From Chloroflexota bacterium (GTDB lineage: Bacteria; Chloroflexota; UBA5177; JANWHV01), in NCBI GenBank assembly GCA_025450375.1, contig JANWHO010000199.1, positions 1-14,410 of the forward strand: DNA of 14,410 bases. Direction: 5' to 3'. The translations under genes were made by a program, and so were the position numbers. The notes beneath the pieces were generated by a model. That model saw nothing but the letters and a program-made list of their open reading frames with translations, was not told where the DNA came from and did not search any database. Positions 6,426-14,410 of the stretch are shown piece by piece; the stretch's first letter is position 1, and every line of letters begins with the position of its first letter.

Positions 6426-9398
6426 TCAGGGGTCGGGCGCCTCGACTAGGCCGTGGGCAACGGCATGGACGGCGGCTTGAGCGCGGGATCCACATCCCAG
6501 CTTGCCGAGGATATTGCCGACATGGATCTCGGCGGTCTTGGCGGAAATGAAGAGCTCCTGGGCGATCTCGCGGTTGCTGCAACCGCGGGCGATCAGGCTG
6601 AGCACCTCGCGCTCACGAGGAGTGAGGGGGTTGCCGCGCCCAGCGGCCGCGCTTGCCGAACGGGGCGCCAGGCCGTGCTGCTTGAGTGCGATGTCGACGA
6701 TCTCCAGCTCCAGCGCCGCCCCCAGGCGAGCGAAGATCTCGCGGGCCGCGGCTAGCTCGCGGGCGGCCTCCGCGCGTGCCGGTGGATCGTCCGCGGGCAG
6801 GAGACTCTCGGCGCGACGGCGACGGGCGCGCGCCTCCTCGAACGGGCAGGCCATCGCCTGCCAGCGCTCGGCCGCCCGCTGGTAGTGCGCGGCCGCCTCA
6901 TCGTGCCTGGCTTCCTGGGCGGCGACCAGCCCTTGGACATCCTCGAAGGAGGCCGGCGCCAGAGGCATTACGGCGTCCCGGCTGAGCGTGGCCAGGGCGC
7001 TCAGGAGTTCCTGTATCCGGTCGCCGCGCCCGGCAGCCAGGTACACCTCGACACCGTACCCGAGCATCCTGGTGGCCCTGATCTGTGGCCCCACGGGTCG
7101 CCACAGCGCCACGCACCGATCCATTATCGCCACGGCCTGATCGAGGTTCCCACGTGCTAGGTGAACGCGTGCCAGGGTGGACAGCCAGCCATGGAGCTTT
7201 TGGAACTCTCCTCCCCACTCGGCCAGAGGCAGCTCTTCCTCCAGAGTCCGTTGCGCTTCCTCGAGACGGCCCTGACGGAGCAGCAGTTCGCCCTTGTTCG
7301 GTAGCGCGGACAGGCGCGCGACCGGGTAGCCCATCTCACCGGCCAGGATCGCCTGATCCAGGAGCTCCCAGGCCTGCTCCCAGTGCCCCATTCTCATCTC
7401 CGTCTCGCCAAGGTTATGGCGCAGAAAGCCCTTGAAGAGTCCGAAGCCGAGGCGATCCGCGAGCGCGATGCCTTCTCTCAATACACCCGCGGCCCGTTGA
7501 TACTCGCCGAGACACGCGAGCATGTCGCCAAGGTTGTTATAAGCCCGCAGCGCCTCGAACTGCAGATCAAGCCGGTTCGCCATCTCCAGGCTGCGCTCCA
7601 TGTAGGCCAATCCTCGCTCACGCTGGCCAAGCTCAATCAGAGAGCCTCCGACATGGTTCAGGGTGTGCGCCGTGACGGCCTCATCGCCGAGTTCATCGGC
7701 CAGGCGCAGCGCCCTCTCGCCCCACTCTACGCTCTCACGCGAGCGCGTCGAGAGCATATGGAGACGTGAGATCTCGCTGTAGGCCATGGCCAGCTCGTGC
7801 CCGGGCGGATCGGTCTCCAGCACGGCGACAGCGGCTTTGGTGAGCTCGAAAGCTGCCTTCGTCTCGCCACGCTCCCAGGAGACCCGGCCGAGGCGGCGGT
7901 AGATGCCGGCCACCTTGCGCCGGTCTCCTAACTGGTCATAGAGCTGCCGTGCCTCCTGCCAGTAGCGTTGGTATTGATTGGTATCGCCCAGCGGATAGGC
8001 TGCCTCGGCGAGCTTCTCATACAACTCGGCCCGCCCCAGCAGGTCAGCCGCGTCAAGCAGATTGAGGGCCACCTCGTAGTGCGCCACCGCCTCGCGATAG
8101 GCGGACATGCGCGCCGCCCGTTCCCCGGCCAGCCGCGCGTACCGCGCCGCCTTTGCCGGGTCCCTGGCCTGGAGGCTATGGTAGGCCAACTGGTCGATCA
8201 CGCCTTCCGCCGTCGCGCCGTAGGTCTCCTCCAGCGCTTGCAGCACGGCTCGGTGCTTCAGTCGCCGCTCCCGGCCCAACAGATCGTCGTAGATCGCCTC
8301 CCGCGTCAGCGCGTGCCGGAAGCTGTAGCGGTCCTCCAGCCCACCAGCCTCCTCCTCCACCAGTTGCCGCTCGACCAACGCCTCAACCGCGCGCAGGAGC
8401 GCCGCTTCCTCCATTCCCGTCAGGCGCAGCAGCAACTCGAAGTCGAAACGCCGTCCTATTACCGCCGCATAGGTCAGGACGCTGCTGGTCGCCTGATCAA
8501 GATCCGAGGCGCGACGCAAGATGCCCTCCTTGAGCGAGAGGGGGATCGCCAGATGCGCTATGCCTCTCCCCTCCTGGGCGCTCTGGATGAGCGCCTCCAA
8601 AGGATACTGCTCAAGCAGGGCCTTGAGCAGTTCCTCGAGGAAGAAAGGGTTGCCCCCCGAGCGGTCATAGAGGATGTCCACCAGGGGCAGGGGCAGCGGC
8701 CGCTCCAGGGTGGTCTCCAGCATGCGGGCCAGCTCATCGCGGGAGAGGGGGGACAGGCGCAGTTCGTGTGAGAGACGCTCGCGCGTGAGTTCGGCGAGCA
8801 GGCGCGCGAACGGATGGCGGCGGTGCAACTCCTCGCCGCGATACGTGCCGAGAATGAGGATGCGGTGGTCCAGAATCGACCGTGCCAGGTGGTTCAGCAG
8901 CTCCTGGCTGGTCTGGTCCGCCCAGTGCAGATCCTCGAGCAGCAGGAGTCGGCAGTGCCCGGCGCCCCACGGCAGCAGGACGCGGCGGATCGCTTCGAAG
9001 AGCCGCCGCTTCAAGCCCTGAGGGTCGCTAGCGGCGGGAGCCGGCGCCAACTCGGGCAGCACGATGACCAGATCGCTGCCCCACGGGCCGGCTGCTTGCA
9101 GCACCGCCTCGGCGCCGTGGACCCGCAGGACCGCGCGCAGGGCGTCGACGAAGGGACCATAGGGGACCGCCGGATCCTCGTCGTGGCAATGGCCCTGGAA
9201 CACCTCTATCCCTGTCCGTGCCCGCGAGCGCTCGACGAAGGCGCGGGTCAGGCGGGTCTTGCCGACACCGGCCTCCCCAGCGAGGAGGACGACGCGGCCT
9301 CGCCCCTCGTCGAGTACCGCCGTGAGGTGGATATCGAGATCTCGCAACTCGGCTTGGCGGCCGACCATGCGGGGGGCGAGGGCGCGCGTACCGCTCAT
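6426..9398 (-). CDS. LAL-type LuxR regulator (ATPase, TPR repeats, C-terminal HTH)
   Basis: A 990-residue large ATP-binding regulator of the LuxR family (LAL, MalT-like STAND NTPase). After VGRQAELRDL (12-21) comes the AAA ATPase with Walker A GEAGVGKT (41-48) and Walker B LLLLEDLHW (151-159), then GTYRGEE as the sensor region. A long helical region (about 420-850) contains TPR-like repeats such as YREAVAHYEVALNLL, EALRAYNNLGDMLACLGEYQRAAGVL and AWELLDQAI. The C-terminal 70 residues are a LuxR helix-turn-helix beginning LTPREREVLSLIARG and including SNREIAQELFIS and AKTAEIHVGNILGKL. Such proteins are thought to oligomerise on ATP and an inducer and then activate promoters; the ligand cannot be inferred. 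ATG 9398 was chosen for its GGGAG 8 nt upstream; an in-frame ATG at 9443 adds 15 residues unlike the family. It lies 89 bp after the flotillin, same strand, so it may be co-transcribed with it. Confidence 0.93.
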   Translation of the reverse strand: MSGTRALAPRMVGRQAELRDLDIHLTAVLDEGRGRVVLLAGEAGVGKTRLTRAFVERSRARTGIEVFQGHCHDEDPAVPYGPFVDALRAVLRVHGAEAVLQAAGPWGSDLVIVLPELAPAPAASDPQGLKRRLFEAIRRVLLPWGAGHCRLLLLEDLHWADQTSQELLNHLARSILDHRILILGTYRGEELHRRHPFARLLAELTRERLSHELRLSPLSRDELARMLETTLERPLPLPLVDILYDRSGGNPFFLEELLKALLEQYPLEALIQSAQEGRGIAHLAIPLSLKEGILRRASDLDQATSSVLTYAAVIGRRFDFELLLRLTGMEEAALLRAVEALVERQLVEEEAGGLEDRYSFRHALTREAIYDDLLGRERRLKHRAVLQALEETYGATAEGVIDQLAYHSLQARDPAKAARYARLAGERAARMSAYREAVAHYEVALNLLDAADLLGRAELYEKLAEAAYPLGDTNQYQRYWQEARQLYDQLGDRRKVAGIYRRLGRVSWERGETKAAFELTKAAVAVLETDPPGHELAMAYSEISRLHMLSTRSRESVEWGERALRLADELGDEAVTAHTLNHVGGSLIELGQRERGLAYMERSLEMANRLDLQFEALRAYNNLGDMLACLGEYQRAAGVLREGIALADRLGFGLFKGFLRHNLGETEMRMGHWEQAWELLDQAILAGEMGYPVARLSALPNKGELLLRQGRLEEAQRTLEEELPLAEWGGEFQKLHGWLSTLARVHLARGNLDQAVAIMDRCVALWRPVGPQIRATRMLGYGVEVYLAAGRGDRIQELLSALATLSRDAVMPLAPASFEDVQGLVAAQEARHDEAAAHYQRAAERWQAMACPFEEARARRRRAESLLPADDPPARAEAARELAAAREIFARLGAALELEIVDIALKQHGLAPRSASAAAGRGNPLTPREREVLSLIARGCSNREIAQELFISAKTAEIHVGNILGKLGCGSRAQAAVHAVAHGLVEAPDP

Positions 9399-9487
9399 CA
9401 GTGGAGCTCCCTGGCAAAGAGGCATATGGTGGGTATCATCCACTTGGTCCCCGTGAATCCCCGAGCAGCGAACGTGCGTATGCCGGG

Positions 9488-11161
9488 CTACGTGGGGGCA
9501 TCGATCGCCCCAGCCGGCGACTCCTCGCGGGTGGGGTTATCGGTCCGCGCTACCTCGGCTCCGCTTGTCTGCGCTGGTTTGCCATTATTTTCAGCAACCT
9601 CACCGGTGGGCCCCGCATCGGCATTGCCGTGGCCGTTGGCCTGTACGGTCGGCGCGCCGGCCACTCCATTCTGCTTGACCATCAAGTCGTGCAGCTTGAG
9701 CCCGGTCGTGGATTCAAATACTGCTCCGAGCAACGGCACCATCCCTACGATGTCCTGGGTGATCCGCGATGTGACGCCGTCGCCCTCGCCGGCCGCGATG
9801 TAGGTAACGTTGCCGATGCGGCCGTATGCTTCGAAGAGCTTTCCGGCGATCTGGGGAAGCGCGGCCAGCGCGGTATCCAGGATAGCTGCCTGATTTTGCT
9901 CGTTGAGGGCTTCCACATGGAGGCGCAGCGCCTCCGCCGCGGCCATGCCCTTTGCCCGCGTCGCGTCGGCTTCGGCCACACCCTTCAGGCGCGTGGCGTC
10001 CGCCTCGGCCTCGCCGCGGGCTCGAATCGCCGCGGCATCCGCCGTGGCCTGCAAGCGGACAGCGCGCGCTTTGCCTTCCGCTTCCGATTCAAGTTGCAGC
10101 ACGATCGCCTTGGCCTTTCCTTCCGCATCGAGTATCGCTCGCCGCTGCTCGGCTTCCGCCAGAATACGGATGCGCTCGCGGTCGGCTTCCGCCTGCCGCT
10201 GCACGGTAGCCAGAAGCTCCGCCGTGCGGCGGACCGCCTCGGCTTCCTGAATCTTGGCATCCTGTACTTTCTGAATGATTTCTACTTTGGTCTGCTCTTC
10301 AACCAGCTTCTGCTGCGTGATACTGGACTGAATTTCGTAGGCCCGGTCCGCCTGCGCCTTCTGTTCGGACACCGTGCCCAGATACTCGGCTTGCTTGATT
10401 TCCAGGTCGCGCTGCGACTCGGCCTGCGCTGCCTTTGAAAGGGTTTCCGCCTGTACGCGCTCCTGGTCGGCCTTCGCGGTTGCCTGCGCGGATTCGCGTA
10501 GCGTCTCGGCTGAGCGAATTGCCACATTACGGGTCATTTCCGCTTCGGCAATCTCAGCCATCTGCTTATTGCGGGCGATTTCCGGGCGGCTCATGTTCTG
10601 TATATAGCCGGAGTCGTCGGTGACATCCTTGAGCGTGAACGAAACCACCTCCAGGCCGAGCTTCTCAAGGTCCGCCGCGACCGTTTCCCGCATCTTGGCG
10701 GATACAAGCTCCGGGTCCTTGACCAGTTGCTCGACGGTCAGCAGACCGACGATCCCACGAAGATGGCCTTCCATGACCTGCCTGACCATCTGCTCGCGTT
10801 CCTGGGACGATTTTGACAGGAACTGATTCGCGGCGCGCTTGATCTTTTCGTCCTCGTTCTCCACCTTAAGCTGCGTGATTGCTTCCACTTTCAGCGGGAT
10901 ACCCTGGGTGGTATAGAGCACGAACGACGGCGCGACGTCGAAGCTCATGAGCTCAAGATTGAACTCCTCGCACTTCTGGAATAGGGGAATGATCAAGGTT
11001 CCGCCGCCGACCACTACCTTGGTGCCGCCTTTGCCATAGACGATCAACGCATGGTTCGGTCCGACCTTGCGATAGAGCGTACCGAGCATATAGGTGACAA
11101 GCATCAATCCAAGGACCGCGGCGACGGCGATGACCAAGCCTTCAACAATCGCGGAGTTCAT
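9488..11161 (-). CDS. Flotillin family (SPFH/band 7) membrane protein
   Basis: A 557-residue flotillin of the FloT/YuaG/YqiK type, which forms membrane microdomain scaffolds and affects membrane order, secretion and signalling complexes. One N-terminal transmembrane helix (about 5-28) is followed by an SPFH domain (about 30-200; GPNHALIVYGKGG, SFDVAPSFVLYTTQGIPL). A long Ala/Glu-rich coiled coil runs from about 200 to 430 and ends with near-tandem repeats around 383-410 (EAEADATRLKG, VAEADATRAKG). The flotillin C-terminal region (IAGKLFEAYGRIGNVTYI, about 438-455) follows, then a Gly/Pro/Asn-rich tail (about 500-557). ATG 11161 is used, with AAGG 9 nt upstream and the membrane helix right at the start; a TTG at 11200 would add 13 charged residues. 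The NfeD-like gene lies 66 bp upstream in the same direction, the standard flotillin operon. The tail is longer than in many relatives and looks disordered. Confidence 0.94.
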   Translation of the reverse strand: MNSAIVEGLVIAVAAVLGLMLVTYMLGTLYRKVGPNHALIVYGKGGTKVVVGGGTLIIPLFQKCEEFNLELMSFDVAPSFVLYTTQGIPLKVEAITQLKVENEDEKIKRAANQFLSKSSQEREQMVRQVMEGHLRGIVGLLTVEQLVKDPELVSAKMRETVAADLEKLGLEVVSFTLKDVTDDSGYIQNMSRPEIARNKQMAEIAEAEMTRNVAIRSAETLRESAQATAKADQERVQAETLSKAAQAESQRDLEIKQAEYLGTVSEQKAQADRAYEIQSSITQQKLVEEQTKVEIIQKVQDAKIQEAEAVRRTAELLATVQRQAEADRERIRILAEAEQRRAILDAEGKAKAIVLQLESEAEGKARAVRLQATADAAAIRARGEAEADATRLKGVAEADATRAKGMAAAEALRLHVEALNEQNQAAILDTALAALPQIAGKLFEAYGRIGNVTYIAAGEGDGVTSRITQDIVGMVPLLGAVFESTTGLKLHDLMVKQNGVAGAPTVQANGHGNADAGPTGEVAENNGKPAQTSGAEVARTDNPTREESPAGAIDAPT

Positions 11162-11227
11162 GTAGGAGCACCTTTCCTCTCGGGTTTGGGCGGCGCGCAA
11201 CCGCGTCGCCTGGCATGCACCTGCAAG

Positions 11228-11947
11228 TCATGGCATGGCTTGTCGGGGCACCGGATCGTCTGGCGGCGCGTCGCCACGATCGGGTTCGCTCAGTTCACTG
11301 AGCGGATCGAGCGGGCTTACATAGGCAATGCCACGCTCTCTCCGTACGATTACCACACTCGTGCCACGAGGCAGCGGTGTTCCATCCAGGCTCTTGGCGG
11401 CCGCGCTTCGATGCAGGCCTTCAAGAACATACACGACCTCGCCGACGCCATCCGCCCGGATGGGAGCGTTGAGGGTACCGATAGCGCCGGCGGCAGCCGC
11501 CGATAGGGGTTCCGTGTCCGCCCGCGTGAAAGCAGTCATCAGCAGCCGGGCCAGCGTCGCGCCGGCGATTGCCGCGATAATCGCCACGGGACCGGAAGCG
11601 GCCGGCGCCGCGAGATCCGCGATCAAGCCGCCGGCGCCAAACCACAGAACTGCCAGGGCGATCACCAAGGGGCTCAGCCACGATAGCGATCGGGCGAGCA
11701 CTGCCGCGCCGGACGATTGCCCTCCTGTGTGCGGCGCCGGCCCCGCGTGGCCATGCATTGCGGGATGCCCCTGGCCAGCGCCCGGGAGCGCGAGATGACC
11801 GTGCGCGGCAGGCAGGGGTGCCGGAGCATGGTCCAGGGAAAGATGGGCCGGGCCGTGGCCGACATGCCCGGACAATCCGCCGAACAACGCCAACAGCCCG
11901 GTCGCGCCGAGGCCACCGACTAGACAGATCAGAAACAGCGAATGCAT
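11228..11947 (-). CDS. NfeD/YuaF-like membrane protein, flotillin partner, His-rich
   Basis: A 239-residue membrane protein whose C-terminal part (about 153-214) is an NfeD-type OB-fold: AIGTLNAPIRADGVGEVVYV, then GTPLPRGTSVVIVRRERGIAYVSPL, comparable with B. subtilis YuaF, encoded next to a flotillin. An N-terminal hydrophobic helix (about 3-25) and a second hydrophobic stretch (about 89-138) place the OB-fold on the far side of two or more spans. Between them, residues 28-73 contain ten histidines (28, 31, 35, 40, 49, 51, 61, 65, 67, 73), mostly spaced by small residues, Pro and Ala. This linker is not a usual part of the family and could bind metal ions. The start has AGGA 8 nt upstream. 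The protein is probably co-transcribed with and acts alongside the flotillin. The OB-fold assignment is by motif recognition; the protein could also be called a generic membrane protein. Confidence 0.82.
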   Translation of the reverse strand: MHSLFLICLVGGLGATGLLALFGGLSGHVGHGPAHLSLDHAPAPLPAAHGHLALPGAGQGHPAMHGHAGPAPHTGGQSSGAAVLARSLSWLSPLVIALAVLWFGAGGLIADLAAPAASGPVAIIAAIAGATLARLLMTAFTRADTEPLSAAAAGAIGTLNAPIRADGVGEVVYVLEGLHRSAAAKSLDGTPLPRGTSVVIVRRERGIAYVSPLDPLSELSEPDRGDAPPDDPVPRQAMP

Positions 11948-11959
11948 CTCTCATCCTGG

Positions 11960-11981
11960 CCGGTCACTATATCGTGACTGG
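11960..11981. promoter_or_regulatory. Imperfect palindrome with a minus-strand -10 before the NfeD gene
   Basis: CCGGTCAC (11960-11967) and GTGACTGG (11974-11981) pair at seven of eight positions, the eighth being a G-T wobble, around TATATC. On the minus strand TATAGT (11971-11966) matches a -10 hexamer with one mismatch, 18 nt before the NfeD ATG. A transcript from it would have a leader of only about 12 nt. No good -35 is visible. It may be an operator over the promoter. Confidence 0.4.
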
Positions 11982-12080
11982 GATCGTCCCATGTGGAAGG
12001 GCCGGCGGCGTGGCACAGGTATCATAGTACAGGGGAAGGTACCTGTCGAGGTTACATGCGCGGCGGTTCCAACTATTTGC

Positions 12081-12099
12081 TTGACATTGGGCGTACAAT
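12081..12099 (+). promoter_or_regulatory. Possible promoter elements for the methyltransferase
   Basis: A perfect TTGACA (12081-12086) and a TACAAT (12094-12099) lie about 90 bp before the methyltransferase start, but only 7 bp apart, too close to act as one pair. One of them may be used with an unrecognised partner. Confidence 0.25.
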
Positions 12100-12187
12100 A
12101 GGGCTGTCGGACGATCTGGGCGCCGTGCTATGTGCCCGTTTGCGCGCCGCGGCCTGTTCCCCTCGCTCCGAGAATGTGGGACAGACC

Positions 12188-13267
12188 ATGACAAGCGTAG
12201 ATGCCGCATCCGTCGATAGCCCAGTCACGGAGACCATTGGCACTCGCATCGAACGAGATTTCGTCGGTGCCGCTGGTGTCGGCCTGGTGTATCTCGGCGA
12301 CCGCCTCGGATTGTTCACGGCGCTGCGCGATGGCGGCCCCGCCACCTCCGGCGAGCTCGCCGCGCGAACCAGTCTGGTCGAGCGCTACATGCGCGAATGG
12401 CTGGCCGGCGTGGCCGCCGCTGGATATGTAGATTACGACCCCATAATGGGGCGTTTCAGTCTTACCGCTGAACAGGCGGCCTACTTTGCCGACGCGCAGA
12501 ACCCCTTGTTCGCGGGAGCAACCGCGCAGTTTCAGCTAAAGATCCTCGAGCAAGCTGACGCGGTGGCGGAGGCGTTTCGTCGTGGTGGCGGCGTGCCCTA
12601 TAGCGCTTACGACCCCGGTGTGGCTAACGGCTTCGAGCGCGATTCGCGGAAGTATTACGGCAACAACCTGGTACCGACATGGTTACCGGCGTTGCCTGGC
12701 GTGATCGAAGCGTTACGGGACGGTGGCGCGATGCTCGACGTGGGCTGCGGCGGTGGCGGCGCATGCTTCGCGGTGGCGCGAGCATTTCCCACCGCATCGG
12801 TCGTCGGCATCGACACCCATGGGCCAGCTATTGAGCGAGCGCGGGCCGATGCCGCGGCTACTGGCCTGGACGCCCGGGTGACCTTCAAAGCCATGAACGC
12901 GGCGGAGTTGCCCGAAGCGTCGGCGTACGACTTGGTAACCGCCTTCGAGATTGTCCACGATCTCGCCGATCCAGTGGCCGGGTTGCGCGGCATCCACCGG
13001 TCTCTGAAACCGACTGGTGCCTGTTTAACGAGGGATCCGTTCGCGGCCGACACCGTTGAAGGCAATCTCAACGCGCAAGGGAAGCTTCTGTACTGGGCCA
13101 GCGTCTTCTACTGCATGACGGTGTCGCTCGCCCAGGAAGGCATCGGTCTGGGAACCTGCATGGGTGAAGCCAAGGCCCGCGAACTGGCGGTCACTGCCGG
13201 CTTCACCAGCGTCCGCCGCCTTCCGCTCGGTGACGAAACAGAGTTGTTCTTAGAACTGAGGCGCTGA
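12188..13267 (+). CDS. SAM-dependent methyltransferase, Rv2258c-like
   Basis: A 359-residue class I methyltransferase. An N-terminal winged-helix-like region (about 20-95; GDRLGLFTALRDGGPATSGELAARTSLVERYMREWLAG) resembles the dimerisation/recognition domain of the mycobacterial Rv2258c group. The Rossmann domain starts at about 180: motif I is LDVGCGGGG (183-191), the acidic residue after strand 2 is Asp209 in VVGIDTH, and AYDLVTAFEIVHDLADP (246-262) is the strand-4 region. The substrate is unknown; relatives act on small molecules and O- or N-methylation cannot be chosen. ATG 12188 is preferred; the same frame stays open upstream to 11993, but the extra 65 residues are not family-like. The ribosome site is weak (GGGA about 7 nt upstream). 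It is divergent from the NfeD-flotillin genes, sharing a 240-bp gap with them. Confidence 0.9.
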   Translation: MTSVDAASVDSPVTETIGTRIERDFVGAAGVGLVYLGDRLGLFTALRDGGPATSGELAARTSLVERYMREWLAGVAAAGYVDYDPIMGRFSLTAEQAAYFADAQNPLFAGATAQFQLKILEQADAVAEAFRRGGGVPYSAYDPGVANGFERDSRKYYGNNLVPTWLPALPGVIEALRDGGAMLDVGCGGGGACFAVARAFPTASVVGIDTHGPAIERARADAAATGLDARVTFKAMNAAELPEASAYDLVTAFEIVHDLADPVAGLRGIHRSLKPTGACLTRDPFAADTVEGNLNAQGKLLYWASVFYCMTVSLAQEGIGLGTCMGEAKARELAVTAGFTSVRRLPLGDETELFLELRR

Positions 13268-13564
13268 CGCTTGGGAACGGTGAACCCTGAGGCTATCTCT
13301 TCCGCTGTTTGAAGTGCGGCAAACCTAGCTTCTATGCTGATAGCAGATGAGACCGTGGATCGAAGAAGGTTGGCGTCGATCCCAGGCGGTATCGTCGCTG
13401 CTGATGGCGTTCGTGCCAATTTACCAACAGTATCAAACCTGAGGCACGCCCCGGCCATGCGCGAGTAGCCGAGGAGCGGTCCCACCCTCCACCCGGACCT
13501 CTGGCGCATGCTACCATTCCACGCGTTGGAACCAGCGGTGACGGAGCATGAGGGAGCCAGGGGC
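13268..13564. other. Intergenic region before the Xre-STAND gene
   Basis: No gene is supported on either strand. Only weak structures are visible: a short CCGC/GCGG inverted pair near 13302-13319 after the methyltransferase, and TGCTGATAGCA near 13334, both too short to call. I see no clear promoter for the next gene. Confidence 0.4.
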
Positions 13565-14410
13565 ATGGGCGAAAGCGACAGCGTGACCTTTGGCACCCTT
13601 CTACGCCGCCACCGTCTGGCCACCGGGATCACGCAAGCGGGGCTGGCCGAACGGGCCGAACTGAGTACGGACGCGATCGCCGCCCTCGAACGCGGACGCC
13701 GCGTGGCCCCGCGCCTGGAGACCGTGGCCCGCCTGGCCACCGCCCTGGACCTGAACTCCGCCGACCGCGCGGCCCTGATTAGCGCCGCGGTCGGCACCCC
13801 GGTCGAGCATGCCGCCACGGCGCCATCCGCCGAGGGGTCGCCGTCCGCCGCCTCCGCCGCGCTCGCCCTTCCCGGGCCCCCGATCACCCTGCTGGGACGC
13901 GAACGAGAGGAAACGGCCGTGCTCGGCCTACTGGCCCAGGCCCGCGAACCCGGCGCGGCGCGGCTGATCTCGCTCATCGGCCCCGGTGGGGTGGGGAAGA
14001 CCAGCCTGGCCCTCCAGGTGGGCGCGACTGCTCAGCCTGACTATGCGGATGGCGCCGTCTTCGTCGACCTTTCGCCCCTGGGTGACCCGGCCCTGGTCCT
14101 CCCGGCGATCGCCCAGGCGCTGGCGCTCCGGGAAGCAGGCGACCAGGAGATGCGCGAGGTGCTGATCGCGCACCTGCGGGACCGCCAGGTGCTGGTCGTG
14201 CTGGACAACGCCGAGCAGGTGATCGAGGCGGCGCCGCGCATCGCGGACCTGGTGGCAGCCTGTCCGCGGCTCGTCGTGCTGGTCACCAGCCGGGTCGCTC
14301 TGCGAGTGCGCGCCGAACAGCGTTTCCGCGTCCCTCCCCTGGCCATCCCTCCGGCGGGCAAGCACGTGGCCATGGATGAACTGGCGGACAACCCGGCGGT
14401 GCGCCTGTTC
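13565..14410 (+). CDS. Xre-HTH plus NB-ARC/STAND ATPase regulator, C-terminus cut off
   Basis: The first 282 residues of a multi-domain regulator; the frame is open at the right edge. An Xre-type helix-turn-helix occupies about 8-65 (FGTLLRRHRLATGITQAGLAERAELSTDAIAALERGRR region). After an Ala/Pro linker, LLGREREETAVLGLL leads into a STAND ATPase domain with Walker A GPGGVGKT (139-146), Walker B VLVVLDNAEQV (209-219) and the TSR motif (241-243) followed by AEQRFRVPPL and NPAVRLF, as in AfsR/NB-ARC-like proteins. TPR repeats would be expected in the missing part. Such proteins are numerous in Thermomicrobia and streptomycetes and act as DNA-binding switches with unknown inducers. ATG 13565 has GGGAG about 9 nt upstream. 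An ATG at 13548 is in another frame. Confidence 0.9.
   Translation, partial: MGESDSVTFGTLLRRHRLATGITQAGLAERAELSTDAIAALERGRRVAPRLETVARLATALDLNSADRAALISAAVGTPVEHAATAPSAEGSPSAASAALALPGPPITLLGREREETAVLGLLAQAREPGAARLISLIGPGGVGKTSLALQVGATAQPDYADGAVFVDLSPLGDPALVLPAIAQALALREAGDQEMREVLIAHLRDRQVLVVLDNAEQVIEAAPRIADLVAACPRLVVLVTSRVALRVRAEQRFRVPPLAIPPAGKHVAMDELADNPAVRLF

Noticed and set aside
7968..8771. 267-codon open frame on the plus strand
   Set aside because: Shadow of the LAL regulator; Arg/Gln/Leu-rich with no motif.
9401..10438. 345-codon open frame on the plus strand
   Set aside because: Antisense to the flotillin coiled coil; its repetitive composition mirrors the Ala/Glu-rich repeat codons.
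11993..12187. 65-codon in-frame N-terminal extension of the methyltransferase
   Set aside because: Cys/Arg-rich sequence unlike the family; it would pass through the probable promoter, and the ATG at 12188 fits the family start.
13108..13977. 289-codon open frame on the minus strand
   Set aside because: It spans the end of the methyltransferase, the intergenic gap and the Xre-STAND start, and is Arg/Ser-rich; both overlapped genes have clear family motifs.

Overview
The window reads as chromosome from a GC-rich bacterium, most likely a Chloroflexota of the Thermomicrobia/Sphaerobacter kind or, less likely, an actinobacterium. This is inference. It rests on the GC-rich coding sequence, a caa3-type CtaG protein, a mycobacterial CysA2-like rhodanese, a very large LuxR-type (LAL) regulator and an Xre-STAND regulator, gene types that are common together in those groups. 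I see no rRNA, tRNA, CRISPR array or intact transposase.

Layout. Positions 1-821 (minus) hold a CtaG-type cytochrome oxidase assembly protein whose C-terminal end is cut off by the window edge. A 511-bp gene-poor stretch with possible degraded coding follows. An alpha/beta hydrolase (1333-2139, minus) is bracketed by a 17-bp exact direct repeat (1302-1318 and 2376-2392). An AT-rich control region (about 2571-2636), with a 12-bp inverted repeat overlapping a perfect TATAAT and a second small hairpin before the ribosome site, precedes an archaeal-type AAA ATPase with a C-terminal DUF234 domain (2637-4022, plus). It converges on a stand-alone 5'-3' exonuclease (4033-4884, minus), which appears to be translationally coupled to an 18-codon upstream ORF (4881-4937). 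Next come a tandem-domain thiosulfate sulfurtransferase (5335-6198, minus) and a 990-residue LAL-type ATPase/TPR/LuxR regulator (6426-9398, minus).

Positions 9488-11947 (minus) encode a flotillin and, upstream of it, a membrane NfeD/YuaF-like protein. This is the classic bacterial flotillin pair, here with an unusual histidine-rich linker in the NfeD partner. The LAL regulator follows 89 bp downstream in the same direction, so the likely transcription order is nfeD-like, flotillin, LAL regulator. A palindrome with an embedded -10-like element lies just before the NfeD gene, in the divergent gap shared with an Rv2258c-like SAM-dependent methyltransferase (12188-13267, plus). The window ends inside an Xre-HTH plus NB-ARC/STAND-type ATPase regulator (13565 onward, plus).

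Most genes are recognisable families. The unusual points are the hydrolase-flanking repeats, the structured control region of the DUF234 ATPase, the flotillin/His-rich NfeD/LAL arrangement, and the uORF-coupled exonuclease.
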